A stretch of 64,000 nucleotides of DNA from Pegoplata infirma. Taxonomy: Eukaryota; Arthropoda; Insecta; Diptera; Anthomyiidae. The position numbers and the translations under genes are program-made. The stretch covers positions 31,050 to 95,049 of the forward strand of contig CAWUER010000513.1 in the NCBI GenBank assembly GCA_963921195.1, given 5' to 3'. Below, piece by piece: positions 34,351-45,552 of this stretch. The notes beneath the pieces were generated by a model. That model saw only the letters and a list, made by a program, of their open reading frames with translations, made no database searches and was not told the DNA's origin. The first letter of the stretch is position 1. The number at the start of each line of letters is the position of its first letter.

Positions 34351-35654
34351 CTTCCAGCACAGGATGACAGTTTTTGGTTCGTGCAGTAAAATCCCAAAAG
34401 GGCTTGGCGCTGCTTGGGTACAATAGGTTTTTATGGCCCACTGATTTGTTGTTTTATTTGTCCAAAGAGATTTAAACAACGAAAAAATAGTGTTTATGTT
34501 ACTCTGAGCCTAAAATTGAACTCATATGTCTTCAGTAGAGTTTAGTGGTACAATTTTTCTAGAATACATTTAGCTTCTATCTCCACTTTTTGGGTCATAA
34601 TAGTCCTTTTGTAAAGAAATCACAAAAAATTCTTCTTAGATTTGCTTTTAAAGAGTTTTACGAATGTTTTTTCATCCAATTTCAATAGGGATCTTTAAAG
34701 ACAGAAAGATTTGCCAGCTTACCAGAAATACCAAAAAGTGGACCTAAGTTTTATTAGTTTTTTAAATCTAAGCCAACCAAAAGGCTTGGCGCTGTGTGTT
34801 GTAAAACCCTTTTAAAGCAAATCTAAGGAGACTTTTTTTGTCATTTCTTAACAAAAGGACTAAAATGACCCCAAAAGTGGAGATCGAGGGTTAATGTATT
34901 GAAGAAAAATTATACCCAATTAATTCTACTGAACACACCTGAGTTCAATTTTAGGCTCAGAGTAACATAAGCATTAGTTTTATCGTTTGTATAAGCCTCT
35001 TTGGACAAAAAAAAAACAAAAAATCAGTGGGCCATAAAAACCTACTGTACCCATCCAGCGCCAAGCCCTTTGGGGATTTTACTGCACTAACCAAATACTG
35101 TCATCCTGTGCTGGAAGGGTCCACCCCCCAGACCAATATCATATATTTGTTGCACACAATCGTAAACAGTCTCCAGCATATATATCAAAAATTAATAAGA
35201 CTTTGCAATTTTTAATTTTTAAACATTTTCTACAGATCTGTTTAACTTTCCGCCTGTGAAGACCCCTAGTGAAATTTGATGCAAAAAATATTCCTAGAAT
35301 ATTTTAACCCTTTAAACGCATATCTTAGTAGACTTTTAAGTCATTTCTTAAAATATGGACTAAAATGACCCAAAAACAAGGCAGATAGAGGGTTAATATA
35401 TTCTAGAAAAATAATCCCCATAAAATTCTACTGAAGACAGCTGAGTTCAGTTTTAGGCTCAGATTAATATAAACTTAATTTTTCTCGAATTTTCTCAAAC
35501 CCCTTTGAGAAAAAATAAAAATTTCAGTGGGCCATAAAAATTGGCTGTACCCACACAGCGCCAAAACCTTTGGGGGTTTTACTATACTAACCAAATACTA
35601 TCATTTTGTCTTGGTTTGGTTCACCCCCCACTTTCACTGTTGCACAGTATTATC

Positions 35655-36185
35655 AAAGGAGTATTTTTCATATAAAGTGTTTTGTAGGTAATTTATTAAA
35701 CTTTAATCTAAGCTTGATAGCGACCAGATGTTGCTAATAATAAATGCACTATGAGGGTCGAACTGTTAATTTTTATAAACAATTTTTAAAAAAATTTTAA
35801 AAAAATTTCAAAATTTTTATTTTTCAAGTTCAGACATTCAAAATTTAAAAAAAAAATCCACTCATTAATATTCATTTGTCAACTAATTCTAATGCTGTAG
35901 AAAAAATCGGGATTTTATGACCTCCAATTCTTTTGGCCACCAATTAGTTGACAAATTAATAAGTGGATTTTTTTTTTAAATTTTGCGTTTGGACTTGGAC
36001 AAAAAACTTTTGAAATATTTTTTAGAATTTTTTTAAAAAATGCCTATAATAATTATTATTTTCCAGTGCAATTATAATTAGCTCAATCTGAACGCTATAA
36101 AGCTTAAATTAAAGCTTAATAAATTACCTACAAAACACTTTATAAGAAAAATACTCGTTTGATAAAAAAAGGTCTGGTATTTTTA
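35655..36185. mobile_element. Foldback nested in the giant foldback
   Basis: Left arm motifs AAAGTGTTTTGTAGGTAATT and GTTGACAAATGAATA-type sequences reappear inverted on the right (AATTACCTACAAAACACTTT); the centre is near 35910. Arms are about 250 bp. It has no equivalent in the left arm of the larger palindrome, which supports a separate insertion. Confidence 0.6.
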
Positions 36186-36215
36186 ATTTGTCTTTAAAAA
36201 ATTTCATCTACTATA

Positions 36216-36600
36216 GCTCTGTGTGATTACTTTTGACCGGCACTGTATGTACTATAAATTGTCCGATTGAGCTTAACATTTAAGCATATATTTTATAAGC
36301 CCAAAAGGAACCAATTGCCCGAAATCAAAGAAAATATAATTTTTAGTGATGACAAAAATTTGAAAAAGTCATGATTCGTGCCACCCTAATCACCATCCAA
36401 CAGAGATAAACTACTAAAATTTATTTACACACACACCAACACTTAAACATTTTATTCATTTGCACTTGTACAAGACTATTAGATTGGTGCGAAAACCCGT
36501 CTTATTACAAAAACTACAGTATAAGTCAAATTTTAATTGAAAAGGAAGTTATTGATTAAGGAACAAATTTAAATGTTAATCAAAACGACAAATTCCATCA
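36216..36600. other. Non-coding spacer
   Basis: AT-rich; nothing supported apart from the distant inverted GTGCCACCCTAA motif near 36382. Confidence 0.45.
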
Positions 36601-36725
36601 TAAGATGAAATGCAATAAATTGTTCATTAAATCAATATATCGTCGCTGCTCCGTCGTAATTTGGTGTGTGTTTTTAATGAAGTTTTCGGGAGAGCGAATA
36701 AAACGTTTTCTTTTGTCATTTTGCC
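36601..36725 (-). pseudogene. Short conserved coding remnant (TTEQRRY motif), copy 1
   Basis: On the minus strand an open stretch of about 40 codons carries IWQND then NFIKNTHQITTEQRRYI before a stop. Related peptides are encoded at 42468-42602 and 61720-61935. Family not recognised; the copy is cut off upstream by the miniature element at 36766. Confidence 0.35.
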
Positions 36726-36765
36726 ATATTTTATAAAGCGTCTTTAAAATACATAAAGACATTTA

Positions 36766-37035
36766 GGTAATTCACATGGGTATCGTATTTGTTGTATATG
36801 TTGTATGTCCTATCTAAAAACAGGATTGGTAAAAATTATTTATCTCTCATTTGATAATTTTCTCTTAGATTCTCTTCTTGTTAGCATACTTGAAAATAGC
36901 ACACAAAACAGAGGTATAAATGTTGTATCGTCATATCGTGTAAGTGTCGTATTATTAATTTAAAGTTTAACCAACCCTGTTTTTAGATAGGACATACAAC
37001 ATACAACACCAAATACGATACCCATGTGAATTCCC
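36766..37035. mobile_element. Miniature element, 270 bp, TA target
   Basis: Inverted ends GGTAATTCACATGGGTATCG and GGGAATTCACATGGGTATCG extend to about 68 bp (through GTATGTCCTATCTAAAAACAG). TA flanks both sides (36764-36765, 37036-37037). No coding frame. Confidence 0.85.
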
Positions 37036-37037
37036 TA

Positions 37038-37488
37038 ATTTTATTGATGTGTACCACAAAAAAAGAATGATTTTTTAGTTAAAACGAAGATATTAACGAA
37101 TTACATAAAAAACTACACATAACACATTTTGTTAGAACGTTTTTGGTATAAATTTTTGGACATTTTTACACACATGACCGTTTTTGTTCAAAGAACTTAA
37201 GTTATAAAATTTGATAATAGTGCAAAAAATTGTAATATTCATTAAAGTGATACACAAAAAAAAAAATATTTAAGAAAATTTTAAAAAACACGTTTATTAA
37301 AAATGAAAATATTTTTAATAATATTTTTTATTGTATCAATAAAAAAATTTATTGAAATAAAAAAAAATATTTTCAATTCATTCCGTCGGCAAGTTTTGTT
37401 GTGTTTCTTTTTTTCACACATAGTAATTTCAAGTGAAGAAATAACTTAAAAAAATCCATAAAATATTAAAAAAAAAAAAATGTTGGGA
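37038..37488. other. AT-rich spacer
   Basis: A- and T-runs; nothing recognised. Confidence 0.5.
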
Positions 37489-37572
37489 CTGATGGGGATT
37501 CGAACCAAAGACCAAAAAAAAAGTATTAAGTTTACCAACCGCTTAGCGCACAACGCCAAAACAATGTTATAG
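37489..37572 (-). ncRNA. tRNA-like sequence with B box
   Basis: On the minus strand a perfect B box GGTTCGAATCC lies at 37496-37506 and an A-box-like TGCGCTAAGCGGTTGG at 37535-37550, with a GGGACTGATGGGGATT 3' region. The anticodon arm is not formed (a T-run fills it). Decayed tRNA or SINE head. Confidence 0.45.
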
Positions 37573-37952
37573 TTTTGTCGGCTAAATTCGTTCATGTGCT
37601 TACAAGCAAGAATAAAAAAAAAATGAAAACCCAATTTTTGGTAAATGCGTGTGTCTGTGTATAGTTGTGTGTATAATATTTTTACTGTTATAAGTTAGAG
37701 AATGAAACTGATGCACTCAACTAAATTTGTCAGTATTGTTTTTTTTTGTAATTTCAATTGAAAATTTTTCTGTTTCCATTACTGAAAAAATTATGTGAGT
37801 GTTCCACAAATTCAGAAATTTTTGAAATTACAAGATTTTTTTGACAATTTTAGAAAAAATTGGTACTTGAGTAAATAAACAATATTAACTACAATACTAA
37901 AACAAAGCAAAATTTCAGTTTTCTGCAAATTTGTTTGAGAAAATTTAAAACA

Positions 37953-38820
37953 AAACAAGTAGAAAAGTTAAATTCGACTTTGCCGAATCTATGAATACCC
38001 TACACAATGCCTTTTTTAAAGGATAGTACATTTTTAACGTGAAAAAATTAACAATATTCATTAGAAATATTTTATTTTGAGTAAAAAACTTTTTTTTTTT
38101 TCATTAAAAAAATAAAAAAAAAATACTATTTTTTTTTTAGTGTAAAACTTTTTTTTGAGTGTAAAATTTTTTTGAGTGTAAAACTTTTTTCAAGTGTAAT
38201 TTTTAAGTTACCAATGCTTTTAAAACTAAACAAGTTTAAAAAGCATTGGTTTAAAACTAAACAAGTTTGAAAAGTATTGCTAAGTTACCACCAATGCTTT
38301 TTAAACTTGTTTACCACGTGGCATTTAAGATGAACCCAATCTGAAATTCGGGGTTTTGCTTATAACTTTTGAACCACTAGACCGATTGAGCTGAAATTCA
38401 ATACCAAACAGACCTGGGGAACGGTAAAGATACACGCCACGTTTCAGCAGTCTCATTATTGTCTTTCGAAAGTTATCGTGTTTTTTATCTCGTAAATTCG
38501 AGAAAAACCCTTGCCGAAATTTACTCTTTTGCTCATAACTTTTGAACCACTTGACCGATTTGGCTGGATTGCAATACCAACCTGACCAGATAAATAACCA
38601 ACATATATGCCAAACTTGGGTAGCCTCTGTAAAGTCTTTCAAAAGTTAGCGTGTTTTCTACGGACAGACAGACGGACGGACGGACATCGCTAGATCGACT
38701 TAAAATCGATCGAGGATCATGAATATATACACTTTATGGGGTCCTAGACCAATATTTCGATGTGTTACAAACGGAATGACAAACTTATATACCCTCTATC
38801 ACTAGAGTGGAGGGTATAAA
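37953..38820 (+). repeat. Dispersed repeat, TATACCCTC hairpin end, copy A
   Basis: Starts ACAAGTAGAAAAGTTAAATTCGAC and ends with the hairpin TATACCCTC ... GAGGGTATA. The 3' part has a GACAGACAGACGGACGGACG run, then GATCGACTTAAAATCGATCG and TACACTTTATGGGGTC. This type of tail is widespread in fly genomes. Two direct repeats of ~170 bp containing ATAACTTTTGAACCACT lie at 38330-38660. No coding capacity. Confidence 0.65.
38085..38205. repeat. TTTTTTGAGTGTAAAAC minisatellite
   Basis: Three to four tandem copies of a 17-19 bp unit inside copy A. Confidence 0.6.
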
Positions 38821-39090
38821 AATAATTTTGGAGATTTGAAAAATGTGTAGAATTCAAAATTTTTTTTTGCCAAATTTATAGGGATACCGATATCACAATT
38901 TTTTTTATCTGACTACATTTGGGAAAATCTTTAACAAAAATATTTTGTGTTGAGCGTATTTGTAAAATTTTTAATTTTATTTTTTTTTATAATTTAGTTT
39001 ACAGTTAACCGATTTGGCCCAAAAATTTGGCAGCGAAAATCAAAAAAAAAAATTAAAATAAGAACAACTCAAGTACACATGACTGTTTCT
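38821..39090. other. Spacer between inverted repeats
   Basis: AT-rich, nothing recognised. Confidence 0.5.
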
Positions 39091-39697
39091 TTTTATACCC
39101 TCCACTTACAATTAGTGACAGAGGGTATATATAAGTTTGTCGTTCCATTTGTAACTCATCGAAATATCGGTCTGGGACCCCATAAAGTATATATGTATAT
39201 AACTGACAAGTGATCGATTTTAAGACATTCTAGCGATGTCCGTCTGTCTGTCTGTGGAAATGACCGTGAGTCAAAATAATACACGGAGATGACTGAAATT
39301 TAACGTTTTTATTGGAAGTTCTCCCGAGAAGTTTGGTATTTCATTTGAGCGATATCGGTTCAGCGGTATGAACGAAAATGTAAGAACACATCAAAAAATG
39401 GTACATTCAACATAACCTAAAAATACAAAATGCTTTAATTCGTATACTAGATGACATATGATAACATAATCGAACACCGAATGGTATTTAAACAAGAACA
39501 GATTTGTTGGAAAAAAAGAAAATAATCGCTTATTTTTTTTTTTTACCGAAATTTTTGTTTTCACCGGAGTTTTTTTTTCCAATTTTTTTTCAAAAGTAAT
39601 TTCCTTTAACATAAAGTTTTTTGCAATAATCTTTTTGAAATTGTGGAGGGTATCAATACATTCCGCAAGGTCGAATTTAACTTTTTTACTTGTTTTA
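39091..39697 (-). repeat. Dispersed repeat, TATACCCTC hairpin end, copy B
   Basis: Same family as 37953-38820 but inverted: TATACCCTCCACTT, GACCCCATAAAGTATATA and a CCGTCTGTCTGTCTGTGG run on the left, GTCGAATTTAACTTTTTTACTTGT on the right. Shorter, with a different middle. Confidence 0.6.
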
Positions 39698-39774
39698 ATT
39701 CCAACGGCCACATACATTTGGTTTGTTTATTGGACTTAAAAACTTTTAAAAAATTATACATATTTCCAGATAAA

Positions 39775-40625
39775 CTATATATTATAATTATTCGATTAAT
39801 CGTCATAAATTCTTCGATTTATCCATTAATCGAAATTAGCAATTTTAAATTAATCGAACAATTACACCGCTCTACAAATCTGAGGGTTGTCGCTGCGTTT
39901 TGGATGAAACCAAAAAAAGTTGATAGGGTTTGGTGCCCCGATTCCAAAACGGTCACTCAAATTTTTCTATCACGTCACAATTTTGAGAAAATCGCTGTTA
40001 AAGTGTAAAAAAATGCCCATTTTGACCATTTTTGAACGCCTATAAAATAAGATCCTGACATGCAATTGAGTTGGTATCAAGCTCATTGGAAAGTGTGTAA
40101 TTTTCTCTTTCAGACCAGATCAAATCTTCTTGGAATTTAATTTTTTAAAATTGTAAAAAAGTCATTAGCCACAATTGCTTTAAATCTAAAATTTACGTAT
40201 GAATTTGTATGGAAATTTGTTAAAAAAACACTGTGTAAATAAACTAAATATTGAAAAAATGGAAGGTTTTTTGCTAATGATTTTTTTACCATTTTAGAAA
40301 ATTAAATTATTAGAACATTTTATCTTATCTTTAAGAGAAAATTACAGGCTTTCGAATGAGCTTGATACCAAGTCATTTGCATGTCGTCACCTTATTTTAT
40401 AAGCTTTTAAAATGGGTCAAAAATGCCCTTTTTCGGCACTTTAACCGCGAATTACTCAAAATCCTGACGTGATAGACAAATTTGGGCTCCGGATTTGGAA
40501 TCAGCGCAACAGACACTATCCAAATCACTAACCAGAATCCAATACGCATTTTCTTGTTGAGCTGTGTTATTCGTCTAAAATTGTTCGATTAATCGAACAA
40601 GAATTAATCGAATGAACACCCTATT
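39775..40625. mobile_element. Long palindrome (foldback), 0.85 kb
   Basis: ATTAATCGAACAATT on the left is mirrored by AATTGTTCGATTAATCGAAC on the right. GAGTTGGTATCAAGCTCATT is mirrored by AATGAGCTTGATACC and TTTTTCTATCACGTCA by TGACGTGATAGACAAA. The centre is near 40200. The right arm shares CTGACG...GGATTTGGAATCAGC with the foldback at 28965, so they are relatives. Confidence 0.65.
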
Positions 40626-40753
40626 AGATACATAAACTTTTTTGCAAATCGCTTTTTTATAGTGGCAGCATCCCTTTAAAATGTGATCTCAGACTTAATT
40701 TTTTAGTATAGTATGTATGCATGCCTAAAACTCTTATGTTAAAAATTCGAAGC

Positions 40754-41405
40754 AAAAATGTTTATTAACGCGTCCCGAACTCAAATTTGTTTAGCTTGCC
40801 CCCTCAAACGATGGGAATTTATGACCCTTTCACGGGAAATATAACAAAAAATTTGGACAAAAAACTAGTTGGCTACCAGCACCTAAAGATTGCAATCTTA
40901 ATGCATTTTGAAAAAATGCATTAATTTTTGCTGTCCAAAAATTTGACGCCAGAAGTTGCGTAATATAGAGTACATTTGAGGAAAAATATTAATAAAAAAT
41001 CCATGGAGTAATTTTGATGCAGCGTTGCAACTCAAAGATCAAAAGGTAAGTACCCAATTTAGCTTAAAAGAAAAAATAAAAAAATTTTAAGTCACATTTT
41101 TCATTTTTAAGATGCAACGCTGCACCAAAATTACTCCATGGAAATTTTATTAATATTTTTTCAGGAATGTACTCTATATTGCGCAACTTTTGGCATATAC
41201 TATTAAAAAAAAAACAAAAAACTTTTTTTTTTCAAAATGCACTAAGATTGCAATCTTTAGCCGCTGGTAGCCAACTGGTTTTTTGTCCAAAACTTTTTTT
41301 GTTATTTTTCCCGTAAAAGGGTCCTAAATCTTCATCTTTTGAGGGGGCAAGCATTTTCAAATTCGAAAAATAGCCGAATTCGGGACGCGCTAATGTTTAT
41401 ATTTG
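40754..41405. mobile_element. Long palindrome (foldback), 0.65 kb
   Basis: AACGCGTCCCGAA is mirrored by TTCGGGACGCGCTAAT. The pairs GCTTGCCCCCTCAAA / TTTGAGGGGGCAAGC, GGCTACCAG / CTGGTAGCC and CCATGGAGTAATTTTG / its inverse are also mirrored. Arms are about 300 bp; the centre is near 41080. Confidence 0.75.
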
Positions 41406-41476
41406 CAAGAGTACTCATAACAAAAACTGGTTTTAAACTCCACATACCACTTTTTTTTTGGAACATTTTCATCTTA

Positions 41477-42349
41477 CACTCAAAAAAATACGTTAGTAGA
41501 TTTACTAATTTTTTTTTGCTAACGCTAGTTAGCTAACTTTTAGCAATTTTTTAGTTGAGATTAGCATGTTAGCAAAAAATTCTTGTAAACTTCATTTAGC
41601 ACATTAGCAATTTTAAACAAACTTTGAACTAATTTCTTTTGCTAAATTTGAAATTGAGTTGACTACATTTTTACAAGATTTTTTGCTAATATTAGCAAAA
41701 TAAATGGTAAATTTTTTTTTATTTTCAGAAAACTTAAAATGGCGCTATCTCGGAAACTAAGCCAGATAGAGGAAAATGGAGGCCATTTTTGGTTCTTAGA
41801 ATCTCCATAGTATCGCCGGTCCTCTTCACATGTGTGGACCCTAATGGGCCCTAACTTTGGATCCAAAAAAGTTAGCATTCCCGAAAATTTTAAAATGCTC
41901 ATATCTCGGTAAATATTGCAGACACAACAAAAAGTCCAAAAGCGATTTTGTAGCTCTCAACACGTAAAACAAGACCGCAAAATAGTCAAAAGCTCTCCGA
42001 GTAATATTTTTGAAGTTATCGAGTTTTTTAATTCTCAAGACCCCATTGGTCCCCTATAATCACGTATCTCAAAAACTAAGCAAGGTAGAGCGAAACGGAC
42101 ACAAATTTTGGATCAAAAACTATGACGATTTTTAAGGAACCCAACTAGGTCTAGGCCCATCGGGGTCCGAACCCAATGGGGTCCTCAGATGTGTATAAAC
42201 TAAGTTCAAAAAAAAATATTTAGTTAACTAATTATTGGCAAAACATTTTTGCTAACTTTAGCAAAAAAATTGTGGGTTCAAAATCAGCAAATTTTCTTGT
42301 AGGTTTACAAGCTTTTTTTGCTAACATTACAGTTTTTTTTTTTTGAGTG
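41477..42349. mobile_element. Miniature element with CACTCAAAAAAA ends
   Basis: Begins CACTCAAAAAAATACG and ends TTTTTTTTTTGAGTG, flanked by TA on both sides. The outer parts are full of GCTAAC/TTAGCAAAA motifs. The centre (41740-42190) is GC-richer and holds two related ~150 bp segments (ATCTCGGAAACTAAG and ATCTCAAAAACTAAG). No coding frame. Confidence 0.6.
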
Positions 42350-42467
42350 TATTTCACATATGTAGCTACTTTTGCTAATTTCTAAACCATTCAAGATATC
42401 GCTAAACGGTTTAGTGGGCAGTCGGATGTCCTATAGAGGTTTCATATTATGCAATAAAAAAAAAAAC

Positions 42468-42602
42468 AAAAAAGTCACATACCAAATCACGACGGAGCAG
42501 CGACGATATGTAACGAAAATTCTTCACAATTTTTTTTTAAATCACATTAATGATTTTTATGCAAATCAAAGAAGTGTTTTAGCTAAAAAGGGAAGTATCT
42601 AA
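42468..42602 (+). pseudogene. Short conserved coding remnant (TTEQRRY motif), copy 2
   Basis: Plus-strand open stretch ending with VTYQITTEQRRYVTKI and a ~28-residue tail up to the stop at 42602. The nucleotide match to copy 1 runs over about 38 bp (CGACGGAGCAGCGACGATAT core). Confidence 0.35.
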
Positions 42603-42637
42603 ACCCTTATGAACCGATTTGCCTGAAACTTAAAATA

Positions 42638-43215
42638 CACCAATACCCCGGTTTGCGTCGTTAATTGGGACCGGAGAAACGCGACGCAAACTGAAACGAC
42701 GCAAACCGAAGCACGATTTTCCATACATTTGTATTGATTTTCATTTAATTGGTTCCGAGATTCATAAATTTAGCAGAAAAATTAGATTTTTCAATAAAAA
42801 ATGCAATTTTTTTTGTATTTTTTTCTGAAAACAGTTTTAATTAAAATAAAAATATAACAATTCATGAGAAAAACGTAAAAAAACATAACAAAAACATAAA
42901 AATATTACGATAAAAATAAAAAATTCATAGTATAAAAGCAAGCTTTGTATAAACATTTTCATATTAACGACGCAAATCGAAGCACTGACGACGCAATTTC
43001 GAAGTCATGCTACGCAAACTGAAATATAAACGGGAAATCCCCTTTTTTTGTTTTAACTTTGTACACACATTTTTATATCAACGACACAAATCGAAGCACT
43101 GGCGACGCAACTTCGAAGCCATGCGACGCAAACTGAAACCAAAACGACGCAACTTCGAAATCACAGAAATTTGAAAACGACGCAAACCGAAGCGACGCAA
43201 ACCGGGGTATTGGTG
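42638..43215. mobile_element. Miniature element built from GACGCAAACCGAAG repeats
   Basis: Inverted ends CACCAATACCCCGGTTTGCG and its inverse, flanked by TA (42636-42637, 43216-43217). GACGCAAACYGAA-like motifs recur about ten times in two clusters near the ends. No transposase. Confidence 0.85.
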
Positions 43216-43217
43216 TA

Positions 43218-43858
43218 TATACAAAGGAGACGATTTTAAGGTTGGGTTGTCTCGGCTTATCGTACATATGTGTGTTAAAAAATTTCGTTGTCCCTTATGA
43301 AACAATGTGGACCTTCGGGAAAATTTCGATAAGTACCGAATTAACTGGAATATCGTCTAGAAATACGTGTCGACTTAAATTTCATAAAGAATATTTCTAT
43401 GTCTTCAAATAAATGACCCCCAAAATTTACAAATTTTCACATAAACAATATTTAACGAAACCGAAGGCATTAAAAAAACTTTTCTTCTCATATGTAAACA
43501 TCATATCGTGAACCTATATTCAAAATATGGCAACTCAAATTTGACCGAAATGAGTTTCCGATGGCAAATAGCTCCCCTATGCAATACCCATCGGTGGTAA
43601 AAATTTCAGAGCAAAAAAATAATTTGCTGTCGTTTTACATCCATTTTTGTTAGTCTGCTATCTCAAAGTACATATTTTTTTGGTGAAAAAAAATGTACTT
43701 TGAGATGTAAATTTGCAAAAATTTTTCAAAAAATTTTTTATTTAAATTATACCACACATCTTATTGCATTTACCAAGCTGAACACGAATCTGGTAAAGAT
43801 TTTGATATCGAATGACTAGTATTCGAGATATTGCCATTTTGAAAATATCGGTATATAG
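43218..43858. other. Non-coding spacer
   Basis: AT-rich; near 43670-43700 an ATGTACTTTGAGAT hairpin-like inverted repeat. No gene. Confidence 0.4.
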
Positions 43859-44339
43859 TAGGGTTTCTAAATTCCCGAACTTTTTCAATTCCCGGGAAAT
43901 CGTTTTAAAAAAATCGAATTCCCGGGAATTCCCGGGAATTTTTTAATTAAAACGAATTTTGAACTTTTTCATATAAAAATTTTGTAGAAATATTGGACCT
44001 TATCACGGTTGTAGTATTTGCATTGAGATATTTCCACTCCATACAAAATTTTTCACAATTCAAAAATATGTATAATTTTTTCGGTTTTGAAATTTTACAA
44101 CAAATGTGTTTGTAACAACTTTTTGGAAAATTTTTTTAATTTTGACTACGGCTTTAATCGTAAGTAGCAGTAGAATTATATTTTGAAGATATATTTAATT
44201 AAACTTTCGAATATTTAAAATATTTCGGTTAAAGGCATCCCAGCAGAAATTTTGCTGAACGTTCAGCAGCTTTTGGAAGGGGAACTTGAGTAAAGGAGCG
44301 CATCCAATTGCGCTGAATTCATGCATGATTCCCTAAGGC

Positions 44340-44550
44340 GATGTCCCACTTTAGAGCGCTAGTTGGATACACAGAAACAGCGCTCTTTAGATGCACTGAA
44401 ATCACGTGTCTTTAGAGCGCTGATTTAAGCAGAATAAAGATGTTGTAAATTCATGTATCTTTTTAGCGCCGATTTAAGCAGATTAAAGATGCAGTGAATT
44501 CATGTATCTTTGTAGAGCTGATTTAAGCAGAATAAAGATGCTGTAAATTC
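44340..44550. repeat. ~55 bp tandem repeat
   Basis: Four units with TTTAGAGCGCTGATTTAAGC, AGAATAAAGATGCTG and AAATTCATGTATCTTT. Confidence 0.7.
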
Positions 44551-44589
44551 AAAGTTGAAATCAAATAACTAAAATTTAAAAAAATATAA

Positions 44590-44745
44590 CAAAAAAATTC
44601 ATTCGTTTTGCTTTACAAAACTTTATTTATGTGAAACAAAATGAAAAAAAAAAAATCGGAAGTGAACATCAAAAAAATATCGGAAATTTTCATTTTCACA
44701 TTTTTTATGGGATTTTTATTGGGAACAGCGGTCAAAGATGCTATG
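44590..44745. repeat. Fragment of the 71-330 terminal repeat
   Basis: Shares ATTCGTTTTGCTTTAC, TTTATTTATGTGAAACAAAA and GGGAACAGCGG with the right terminal repeat of the first element. Confidence 0.6.
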
Positions 44746-45552
44746 ATTGAAGCGCTCTTTGCAGCGCTGATTAATGCGCAATAATGATGCAGTCAAATCA
44801 TGTGTCTTTGTCTAAAACTCATGTTTTTTTATTCAAAAAGTGTTAAAAATATTAAAAAGGAAAGCAAGTGTGAAATTTTATCAAAAAATAATTACACATT
44901 ATAAGTTTTATATAAAAAATCTTAAAAAAAAATTAAAATTTTTTCCCCTTCCTTTTACTGCATCCCTAAGAGCGCTCTTTGGATGCGCTACGGTATGCTA
45001 TAAACAGATGCTGTGTCGCCAAAATCTCGATTTATTTCTGCTGGGATCTGTACCAAAATGAGAACACCAATATAATGTGGATATCAGATTTTTAAGCTGA
45101 AATATATTCTTTAAAATATAGAATTGTTGATCTGAATATGAAATATTAAATTTCGAAAAGCAGAAATCATTGGAATTTTAGATTAAGAAAACTTTTGCCA
45201 ATTTGCAACCAACCTTCGAAGTCAAATTCAGTTTCATTCCGTATTTGGCCACACAATCGATTAAAGAAAAATAATTATAAGGCCTAACTAATATACAAGC
45301 TGAAGCATATCCTTACTAGTTTTTTTTTAAAAATTAAATGTTATTTTTAATAAATCATTTAAAATTGTGTTAAAATCTGTAAATTAAATATATTTTTCTT
45401 AAAAAATTAGAGACAAATTCCCGAAAATTCCCGAAAATTCCCGAAGAAAAAATCCCGGGATTTTAAGAAAAATATTTCCCGGGAATTCCCGGGAAATTTT
45501 TCCCGAATAGAAACCCTAGTAAATAGTGTTTGCAAAAAAAATTGTTTATATA

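Larger units (their letters stand above)
31715..36215. mobile_element. Giant foldback element, ~4.5 kb
   Basis: The left arm begins TAGTAGATGAAATTT ... AATACCAGACC and the right arm ends with the inverse. Each arm holds two to three ~410-500 bp units containing GGTCTGGGGGGTGGACC, TATGGCCCACTGA, CCTAAAATTGAACTCA and TGGGTCATTTTAGTCC. The palindrome centre is near 34770. The left arm is broken by a hAT-like element (32740-34350) and the right arm by another palindrome (35655-36185). Without these the arms would be about 1.4 kb each. No coding frame. Confidence 0.72.
44238..45046. mobile_element. Element with TCCCAGCAGAAAT ends, mosaic interior
   Basis: Ends TCCCAGCAGAAAT and ATTTCTGCTGGGA. The interior has ~55 bp tandem repeats (44340-44550) and a piece of the long terminal repeat known from 71-330 (44590-44745). 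The ends resemble those at 46617 and 62414 (TCCCAGCAAAAC), suggesting one superfamily. No matching target duplication. Confidence 0.65.
43861..45516. mobile_element. DNA element with TTCCCGGGAA terminal clusters
   Basis: Begins GGGTTTCTAAATTCCCG and ends CCCGAATAGAAACCC, flanked by TA (43859-43860, 45517-45518). Both ends carry clusters of TTCCCGGGAATTCCCGGG. A second element (44238-45046) sits inside. Related end fragments are at 4402 and 48113. No transposase frame. Confidence 0.7.

Noticed and set aside
28122..36390. One 8 kb element bounded by TTAGGGTGGTGCGAA / GTGCCACCCTAA
   Set aside because: Only about 14 bases match, no target duplication was seen, and the interior is better explained by separate foldbacks.
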